The position numbers and the translations under genes are program-made. From the NCBI GenBank assembly GCA_945892775.1, contig CAMDDP010000022.1, positions 1-50,565 on the forward strand: a DNA stretch of 50,565 bases, given 5' to 3'. This document shows, piece by piece, positions 44,486 to 50,565 of this stretch. The notes under the pieces are model-generated. The model had not been told where the DNA came from and made no database searches. It was given only the letters and a program-made list of their open reading frames with translations. Source of the DNA: Chitinophaga pinensis (GTDB taxonomy: Bacteria; Bacteroidota; Bacteroidia; Chitinophagales; UBA10324). Positions within the stretch are counted from its first letter, which is position 1. Each line of letters begins with the position of its first letter.

Positions 44486-45065
44486 TTTTTTTAAACAACT
44501 GTTCTTCAGTTAACTCACATAAAATATGCCCTATCATGATATGACACTCTTGAATTCTTGGGGTATCATTAGAAGGAATATTAATAAGATAATCAGAAAC
44601 ATCTCTCATCCGTCCTCCTTTCTCACCCGTCAATGCAATAACAATCATCCCTTGTTTCTTGGCTTGCTCCATTGCTTTAATCACATTCGATGAATTTCCA
44701 GAAGTTGAAATTCCAACCAGCACATCTCCCGCTTTCCCCTTTGCTCTAACCATTCTTGAATAGACTTCATCATAAGAATAATCATTGGCAACAGCAGTGA
44801 GGTAAGAAGTATTTACGTGTAATGCTTCAGCATCTAATGGTTCACGATCAAAATAAAAACGGCCACTCAATTCAGCTGCTATATGTTGCGCATCAGCCGC
44901 ACTTCCGCCATTACCACAAAACAAAATTTTTCCTCCTATTCCTAATGCATTACACCAAACAGTTGCAACATCAATTATTGTCTTTAGCAATTTTTCATCT
45001 GTAAGCAAATTCTGTTTCACATCCACAGATGATTTTATAATCGCACTAACTTTTTCTTTATTCAT
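44478..45065 (-). CDS. gmhA: Sedoheptulose 7-phosphate isomerase
   Basis: It converts sedoheptulose 7-phosphate to D-glycero-D-manno-heptose 7-phosphate. The SIS domain has FCGNGGSAADAQHIAAELSG, the GISTSGNSSNVIKAMEQA phosphosugar loop, and ECHIMIGHILCELTE. At 195 residues it is full length. It is 21 bases after hddA. Confidence 0.93.
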   Translation of the reverse strand: MNKEKVSAIIKSSVDVKQNLLTDEKLLKTIIDVATVWCNALGIGGKILFCGNGGSAADAQHIAAELSGRFYFDREPLDAEALHVNTSYLTAVANDYSYDEVYSRMVRAKGKAGDVLVGISTSGNSSNVIKAMEQAKKQGMIVIALTGEKGGRMRDVSDYLINIPSNDTPRIQECHIMIGHILCELTEEQLFKKND

Positions 45066-45086
45066 TATCTCTAATCAAATTAAAAA

Positions 45087-46112
45087 TCATTTCACAATCC
45101 AAGTCATTGCACCATTTTGGGTAAATTGAAATCTTCTGAATTCCCCGCCAAATTGATGCAATCGATCAATTACTTTATATCGAGTATGGTTAGGACACCA
45201 AAAGAACATAAAACCTCCACCACCCGCACCAGAAATTTTCCCTCCAGTTGCCCCTGTTTTTAATGCCGTTTCATAAATCTCATCAATCAATGGGTTACTT
45301 ATACCTTCTGCAGTTTGTTTTTTTGATTGCCATCCTTCATTTAACAACTCACCAATTTCATTCAGATTTCCTTTCAATATTGCTTCCTTCATTCGAACCG
45401 CTTGAACCTTCAATTGATGCATGGCATCTATAGACTTGTCATTTTTCTGAGAAATATTTTTACTCTGCATTTCAATGATCTTCGAACTTAAACGACTAGT
45501 TCCAGTGTAATACAACAGCAAGCTAAATTGCATTTCATTCAAATAATCTTCCTTGATACGAAGCGGATTAACAATTACTTTTTCATCTTTATAAAATTCC
45601 ATCAAATTAAACCCTCCAAATGAGGCTGCATATTGATCTTGTTTTCCACCCGCCATAGCCAAATCTTTTCGTTCTATATCAAAAGCTAATTTTGCAAGTT
45701 CATACTCTCCAAGTGGAATACTTTGCCACTCACAAAATGCAGCCAAGATAGCAACAACCAAAGAGGATGAAGACCCTAAGCCACTTCCTGGTGGTGCATC
45801 CACATAAGTTGACAATCTAAAACTCAATGGCTTCTTCACATAATCACGAACTACCCGATTATAAATCCCCTTCAACAAATCAAGTTTTCCATCTATCGGT
45901 AACTTTTCAATGCTTGCGAACTCGACTATTTCATTTTTATCAATGGCATGCAAAACAATTTTCCCGTCAGTAGTTGGTTCAATAGTCGCATAGGCATACA
46001 TACTCACCGTAGCATTTAAAATTACACCGCCATATAAATCAGAGTACGGGCTAACATCTGTACCACCACCAGCCAAACCTATTCGCAAAGGACTTTTACT
46101 TCTGATTAACAT
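45087..46112 (-). CDS. hddA: D-glycero-alpha-D-manno-heptose 7-phosphate kinase
   Basis: A GHMP kinase of 341 residues that makes the alpha 1,7-bisphosphate. The N-terminus has PLRIGLAGGGTDVSPYSDLYGG, the ATP loop is PPGSGLGSSSSLVVA, and the C-terminal motif is TGGKISGAGGGGFM. It is the first gene of hddA-gmhA-hddC-gmhB, the GDP-heptose pathway used for S-layer and other surface glycans. Confidence 0.9.
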   Translation of the reverse strand: MLIRSKSPLRIGLAGGGTDVSPYSDLYGGVILNATVSMYAYATIEPTTDGKIVLHAIDKNEIVEFASIEKLPIDGKLDLLKGIYNRVVRDYVKKPLSFRLSTYVDAPPGSGLGSSSSLVVAILAAFCEWQSIPLGEYELAKLAFDIERKDLAMAGGKQDQYAASFGGFNLMEFYKDEKVIVNPLRIKEDYLNEMQFSLLLYYTGTSRLSSKIIEMQSKNISQKNDKSIDAMHQLKVQAVRMKEAILKGNLNEIGELLNEGWQSKKQTAEGISNPLIDEIYETALKTGATGGKISGAGGGGFMFFWCPNHTRYKVIDRLHQFGGEFRRFQFTQNGAMTWIVK

Positions 46113-46119
46113 CTGGGTG

Positions 46120-46150
46120 CGAAAATAGACCGAAAGGATTTGACAACAAA
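46120..46150 (-). promoter_or_regulatory. Promoter of the heptose operon
   Basis: TTTG (46150-46147), 19 bases, then TATTTTCG (46127-46120) on the minus strand, one change from consensus. The -7 box is only seven bases from the hddA ATG at 46112, so the mRNA would be leaderless or nearly so. Confidence 0.55.
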
Positions 46151-46201
46151 TAATGTTGCCTTAAACTATACCCATTTAATAGTTGAACATCCTTAATCAA
46201 C

Positions 46202-49200
46202 CTATCTAATCAATGTCACATCTCCTTTTCGCCACATTGTTGTTCCATCTTTATAATCAACCTGAACAAGATAAACATAAACCCCCACATTAAGTGGCTT
46301 GCCATGGTAGTTACCGTCCCATGTCGGGAAGTAATCGTCGTTCTGAAATATCATCTCGCCCCAACGATCGAATATTTTCATGTGATATGATTTCACACTA
46401 GAACCATAAATACCAAAGAAGTCATTCACACCATCGCCGTTCGGTGTAAATGCATTCGGTATCCATAAACTTGGTTCGTCTATAATTATTATTGGTGTTT
46501 GTACAATAGTATCAGCACATCCAAATATCGTTGTCGCTATCAATGTTACATCGTAGGTGCCTGCTGCAGTATAAGTATGCGTCGCATCGGTTGTCGTATC
46601 ACCCGTTCCATCACCGAACGTCCAATGGTAGAAGTCGGCCCCACTAGACTGATTCGTAAATTCGTAGTCTGCTTCTTCTAGTATCGTCGTAATTCCAAAA
46701 TAAGGATCGCTACTGAAATCCGCAATTGGAAGTGGGTGAACAATAATAGTATCCAAAAGAATCGTTGTCACACATCCTGTGGTACTCGTAATCACAACGG
46801 ATGGATAATAAGATCCAGTAGTACTATAAGTATGAGTCGGACTCGTATCCAATGAGAAGGTGTTGTCACCAAAGTTCCACACAAAGCTAGCTGCATCTGT
46901 TGTGTTGTTTGTAAAGTATACAGTCAAAGGCTCGCATCCTTCTGTTGGACCAATCGTGATGTCAATCGTTGCGTATTCTCCTACTATTACAACAGTTGTT
47001 GTAGAATCAACGCAACCCAATTGGCTCGTTCCTGTTATAGTATAAGTGGTAGTGGTGGTCGGTGATGCATTTACCGTTGCTCCTACCGTTGTATTAATTC
47101 CACTACTCGGACTCCAACTATAAGTCGTTGCTCCACTTGCAGACAAATTAATGTTATCTCCTATGCAAATAAATGCTGCTGATGGACTGATAGCAATAAT
47201 TGGAAGTGGATTAATTATGATGCTAGTTGTTGCTGTATTCACGCATCCTGTTGTTGTATTCGTTCCTGTTACGGTATAGCTAATGTTTGTTGTTGGTGTC
47301 GAACTAACGGTTGAACCCGTAATTTGATTAAGTGCTGTTGCCGGATTCCAGGTATAAGTGTCTGCACCTGTTGCTGTGAATTGTGCACTTTGTCCTGGAC
47401 AGATTCCCTGTGGTAGTGTTACTGTTACAACTGGTAACAGATTAACATTTATGGTAATGGTTGCTGTGTTTGTACAACCATTTGCATTCGTTCCTGTTAT
47501 TGTATAAGTTGTTGTTATCGTTGGACTCGCTACTTGTGTTGATGATGTAGTATTGGCCAATCCATTATTTGGTGTCCATACATAAGTGTTCGCTCCTGCT
47601 ACTGTAAGTGTTGCATTGCTGTTAATACAGATACTGGTGGTGGCAATATTTGTTGTGATGATTGGTAATGAATTCACAGTAACAATTGCTGTTGCCGTGG
47701 AACTACATCCTGCAGTCGTTCCTGTAACTGTATAAGTAATTGTTGTTGTCGGATTGGCTATTACCGTTTGTCCTGTAGTTTGATTCAGATTTGTATTAGG
47801 ACTCCATGTATAGATACTTGCCCCCCCCGCTGTTAGCGTAGTTTGACTTCCAATACAAATCGTTGCGTTGGTTAGGTTGATAACTGGTATAGAATTGACT
47901 GTTACAACTACCGTAGTTTCATTTGTACACCCATTTGTCGCTGTTCCAATTACAGTGTAGGTAGTGGTGGTGGTCGGATTCGCAACCACTACTATTCCTG
48001 TACTTTGATTCAATGTTGCACTCGGAGTCCATGCATAACTCATTGCGCCTGCTGCAGTAATAATGGTGTTATCGCCAAAACATATGGCGTTCGGATTGGC
48101 AGTAGCTGTGATGATTGGCAGTGGAGTGTTTTGAACTGTGGCGGTTATGGCTACTGAGCAATTATTATTATCTGTTACTGTTACTGTGTATACACTGGAT
48201 AAAAGATTTTGTATATCTTCAGTAATTGCTGTATTGCTCCAGTTGTAACTAAATGCCCCCACCCCGTTTGTTACCGTTAAGTCAATGTTTCCGTTTGCAT
48301 TACCGCAACTTGCATCTGTGACAATTGTGCTTAGTTGTATTTGAAGTGGCTGATTGATAGTCCCATTGGCTGTTGCTATACATCCATTATTATCTGTAAC
48401 TGTTAATGTGTAATTGCCAGCTGTCAGCAACGCTATATTTTGTGTGGTTGCCGTATTGCTCCACTGATAAGTGTAGTTAACTATTCCACCGTTTACATTA
48501 CTTGTTACACTTCCTGTTGATGAACCAAAGCAAGTTGCATCTATTGTATTTACTATTGCTGTGAGTTGTGCTGGTTCACCGATTATTGCTGTAGCGAAGT
48601 CAACACATCCATTTACATCCTGTACTGTTACACTATAAGTTCCGGCGCAAAGGTTGTTGAGGTTTTGTGTATTAGCTCCATTGCTCCAGTTGTAAATAAT
48701 CGCACCTGTTGCATTGTTAACCGTCAGCGCAATGCTTCCATTACAACTATTGAAACAACTTGCGTCTGTTCCAAATGCACTTGCAGTAAGTAAGCAAGGA
48801 GGTGGTGGTGTGCAAATGATATCTATTGTCAATGTGCCCGTACATCCGTTTGCATCAGTAACCGTCACAGTATAGGTGCCAACATCCAGTCCACTTAAAT
48901 CCTGGGTGGTGTATCCATTGCTCCACAGATATCCGTATGGTGCCGTTCCTCCAATTACTGTTAAGTCTATTGTTCCGGTTTGTGCTCCACAAAGGGTATT
49001 GACATGGGTTTCGCTCAATAATGGTGTGGTACTGTTGGTGATATTAATCGTGAGCATTGCAGTGCACCCACTAACATCCGTTACCGTTACATCATAATTA
49101 CCTGTATTCACAACGCTCAGGTCTTCGGTTGTTGCGGCAGTACTCCATTGATAGGTATAGATGCCTGACCCTCCGACTACTGTTATATCAATGCTTCCGT

Positions 49201-50077
49201 TAGGGTTACCACAAATTGCATTGATGTGGGTTTCTGTAATTAGCAGATTTATTACTGTGAGAGTAGTGGTGATAATACTATCACATCCATTTACTGCCGT
49301 TAATATAGTAGAATAAATTCCTGAAGAATTAACTATTACCCCATCTGGAAGAACATAATTCTGACCAAAGCAAATTGAATCCGCTACAAAAATAGTTTGG
49401 AATGGAAGCAACGTTGTCGTTACTGTATGAACACTGTCGCAACCGGACTGATTCGTGTAGGTAGTTGAAACGATTCCAACATTCGCCGGATCACAACTCG
49501 TTAATGACTGGAAGGTGCTGTCCGATAATAAAAGTGTTGTCGTTACTGTATGAACACTGTCGCAACCGGACTGATTCGTGTAGGTAGTTGAAACGATTCC
49601 AACATTCGCCGGATCACAACTCGTTAATGACTGGAAGGTTGAATCACCCAGTAATAAAGTTGTAGTAATAACATGTACCGAATCACAACCATTTATATTT
49701 TGGTAAGTAGTAGAAATCACACCAACATTACTTGAATTACAAGAAGTCAATATTTCGAAAGTTGAATCCGCTTGTAAAATTAAAATATTTAAAAGCTGAA
49801 GAGGACCAACGCATCCACTTGAACTTGTTTCAACAACGCTTAACGTGAAACTTGTTGCGACAGCATCCCAAGTAATATTTACAGTATCATTTCCCTGACC
49901 GCTATTAATTATTCCATCTCCATAAGTATCCCAAAAAAAAGTACTGCCTGGCATTCCTATGACATAATAAGTTCCTACGGGGTTGACTATACACAAGGTA
50001 TCAGTCTGACCCTTTGCTGGAGTCAATACCGATAACCCTGCGATTATCAAGAGTAGTATACTTAATTTGAGATTCAT
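46202..50077 (-). CDS. Large repeat adhesin with SprB repeats, PKD domains and T9SS type B signal
   Basis: A 1291-residue exported protein. Signal peptide residues 1-23 (ends AKGQ). Order: an Ig-like start; three 41-residue CDSV repeats (residues about 106-225), two of them almost identical; about five SprB-type repeats (roughly 280-680; motifs TYTVTVTDANGCTGTL, YNWSNG); about five Ig-like repeats (680-1110; TTTTYTVIGTATNGCT); two PKD domains (1110-1210; FVWNFGDN, YHWTFGDG); and the gliding-type C-terminal domain starting IPNAFTPNGDGVNDFF. Its likely role is surface adhesion or gliding; this is inferred from the family. No strong promoter is visible. Confidence 0.92.
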   Translation of the reverse strand: MNLKLSILLLIIAGLSVLTPAKGQTDTLCIVNPVGTYYVIGMPGSTFFWDTYGDGIINSGQGNDTVNITWDAVATSFTLSVVETSSSGCVGPLQLLNILILQADSTFEILTSCNSSNVGVISTTYQNINGCDSVHVITTTLLLGDSTFQSLTSCDPANVGIVSTTYTNQSGCDSVHTVTTTLLLSDSTFQSLTSCDPANVGIVSTTYTNQSGCDSVHTVTTTLLPFQTIFVADSICFGQNYVLPDGVIVNSSGIYSTILTAVNGCDSIITTTLTVINLLITETHINAICGNPNGSIDITVVGGSGIYTYQWSTAATTEDLSVVNTGNYDVTVTDVSGCTAMLTINITNSTTPLLSETHVNTLCGAQTGTIDLTVIGGTAPYGYLWSNGYTTQDLSGLDVGTYTVTVTDANGCTGTLTIDIICTPPPPCLLTASAFGTDASCFNSCNGSIALTVNNATGAIIYNWSNGANTQNLNNLCAGTYSVTVQDVNGCVDFATAIIGEPAQLTAIVNTIDATCFGSSTGSVTSNVNGGIVNYTYQWSNTATTQNIALLTAGNYTLTVTDNNGCIATANGTINQPLQIQLSTIVTDASCGNANGNIDLTVTNGVGAFSYNWSNTAITEDIQNLLSSVYTVTVTDNNNCSVAITATVQNTPLPIITATANPNAICFGDNTIITAAGAMSYAWTPSATLNQSTGIVVVANPTTTTTYTVIGTATNGCTNETTVVVTVNSIPVINLTNATICIGSQTTLTAGGASIYTWSPNTNLNQTTGQTVIANPTTTITYTVTGTTAGCSSTATAIVTVNSLPIITTNIATTSICINSNATLTVAGANTYVWTPNNGLANTTSSTQVASPTITTTYTITGTNANGCTNTATITINVNLLPVVTVTLPQGICPGQSAQFTATGADTYTWNPATALNQITGSTVSSTPTTNISYTVTGTNTTTGCVNTATTSIIINPLPIIAISPSAAFICIGDNINLSASGATTYSWSPSSGINTTVGATVNASPTTTTTYTITGTSQLGCVDSTTTVVIVGEYATIDITIGPTEGCEPLTVYFTNNTTDAASFVWNFGDNTFSLDTSPTHTYSTTGSYYPSVVITSTTGCVTTILLDTIIVHPLPIADFSSDPYFGITTILEEADYEFTNQSSGADFYHWTFGDGTGDTTTDATHTYTAAGTYDVTLIATTIFGCADTIVQTPIIIIDEPSLWIPNAFTPNGDGVNDFFGIYGSSVKSYHMKIFDRWGEMIFQNDDYFPTWDGNYHGKPLNVGVYVYLVQVDYKDGTTMWRKGDVTLIR
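49413..49516 (-). repeat. 104-bp exact repeat, copy 1
   Basis: Identical over 104 bases to 49536-49639, at a 123-base period (41 codons) inside the adhesin gene. It encodes the CDSV-type repeat ending TNQSGCDSVHTVTTTLL. Confidence 0.9.
49536..49639 (-). repeat. 104-bp exact repeat, copy 2
   Basis: Second identical copy in the tandem. The 19 bases between the exact parts differ, so the unit is 123 bases with a variable joint. The perfect identity points to recent duplication or gene conversion. Confidence 0.9.
49659..49762 (-). repeat. Diverged third copy of the 123-bp repeat
   Basis: In register with the two exact copies but clearly diverged at the DNA level. It encodes a similar repeat (FEILTSCNSSNVGVISTTY). 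It shows that the array is older than the recent duplication. Confidence 0.75.
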
Positions 50078-50099
50078 TTTAGTACCGTCTTATCTTTTT

Positions 50100-50565
50100 T
50101 TAATCATGAAAAATTGGTGATGTTGTTGGTAAAGGATTTACTATAACTGTTATTGTAGCTGTACCAAAACAACCGTTCGCATCTATACCTGTTACCGTGT
50201 ATGTTGTTGTTATTAAAGGAGTCGCAGTTACCGGCGTTCCTGTTGACGAAGAAAGAGTTGCAGAAGGAGTCCATGAATATGTTCCACCTACACCCGCACC
50301 TGATGCGCTAAGAACTACTGATTGACCTTCACAAATTACTTGGTCGGGACTTACAACAATAATTGGCGCCGAACTAGTAGTTATCGTTACACTGATTGTA
50401 GCAGTACAGCCGTTCGCATCTGTTACCGTTACGCTATAGCCTCCTGCTAGCAGAGCGGATAGGTCTTGCGTTACGGCTCCATTGCTCCAGTTGTAGGTGT
50501 ACCCTGCTGTTCCACCAACGACTGTTAAGTCTATGCTTCCATTACTGTTGCCACAGGTAGTATTC
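50100..50565 (-). CDS. 3' end of a repeat adhesin lacking a sorting domain
   Basis: The frame is open from the right edge (first codon AAT at 50562-50564) to TAA at 50100. It encodes an SprB-type repeat (SNGSIDLTVVGGTAGYTYNW, TVTDANGCTATI) and one Ig-like repeat (VICEGQSVVLSASG, TTTYTVTGIDANGC), then ends with NPLPTTSPIFHD. The repeats closely match those of the 46202-50077 protein. Proteins of this kind normally end in PKD and gliding-type domains, which are missing here, so the gene looks 3'-truncated. The 5' part lies outside the window. Confidence 0.75.
   Translation of the reverse strand, partial: NTTCGNSNGSIDLTVVGGTAGYTYNWSNGAVTQDLSALLAGGYSVTVTDANGCTATISVTITTSSAPIIVVSPDQVICEGQSVVLSASGAGVGGTYSWTPSATLSSSTGTPVTATPLITTTYTVTGIDANGCFGTATITVIVNPLPTTSPIFHD

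Noticed and set aside
49413-49762. Regular repeats as a CRISPR array
   Set aside because: The repeats are in frame, 104 bases long at a 123-base period, and encode protein; no spacer-like unique segments or cas genes.
46202-50565. Adhesin pair as a contact-dependent toxin system
   Set aside because: No toxin domain or immunity gene is seen; the repeats and C-terminal signal fit T9SS adhesins.

Overview
This AT-rich window comes from a member of the Bacteroidota, most like the Sphingobacteriia/Chitinophagia side of the phylum. The evidence is a set of type IX secretion (T9SS) cargo proteins with PKD, SprB-type and gliding-motility C-terminal domains, a three-gene b558-type succinate dehydrogenase, DUF4199 and BatA-type proteins, promoters of the TTG-N19/20-TAnnTTTG type, and a general lack of Shine-Dalgarno sequences. 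I see no phage, insertion sequence, CRISPR array or recognisable defence island.

Layout. 1-2162: 5' part of a large secreted PKD protein running off the left edge. 2249-7916: housekeeping genes on the minus strand (DUF58-ispE; accA-DUF6913-like-dapA; folK-deoxynucleoside kinase). 7975-9750: sppA, divergent from folK, ending in a bidirectional terminator. 9825-12280: T9SS-secreted OB-fold-like protein and a small orphan ORF. 12365-18503: rluD and a translation block read leftwards: rpsU, xer recombinase, hpf, tRNA-Thr/Tyr/Gly/Thr, a deviant tRNA-like element, tuf, tRNA-Trp, secE, nusG, rplK. The expected rplA-rplJ-rplL-rpoBC genes do not follow rplK. 18573-24618: BatA-type protein, a dihydroorotase homologue lacking its catalytic residues, DUF4199 protein and two glycosyltransferases. 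24729-34656: tRNA-Pro, TMTC-like membrane TPR protein, ALDH7-type dehydrogenase, Tat-dependent flavin amine oxidase, TlpA-like thioredoxin, chromate transporter and ABC-F protein. 34653-37979: riboflavin synthase tightly behind a second adhesin. 38305-41685: sdhCAB. 41806-43223: TPR-like gene that appears broken by a 5-bp tandem duplication. 43252-46112: hddA-gmhA-hddC-gmhB for GDP-D-glycero-alpha-D-manno-heptose. 46202-50565: a 1291-residue repeat adhesin and the 3' end of another repeat protein that lacks the usual sorting domain.

How they fit together. Much of the window serves the cell surface: large T9SS cargo proteins, GDP-heptose supply, glycosyltransferases and envelope stress or quality-control proteins (sppA, BatA-like, TlpA-like). 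The central block is translation. The most unusual signals are the deviant tRNA-like element upstream of tuf, the single perfect Shine-Dalgarno at rpsU, the dihydroorotase homologue stripped of metal ligands, the rplK operon break, and the repeat-driven changes in the adhesin genes. I found no self-contained system that I would call new with confidence; those signals are the best leads.
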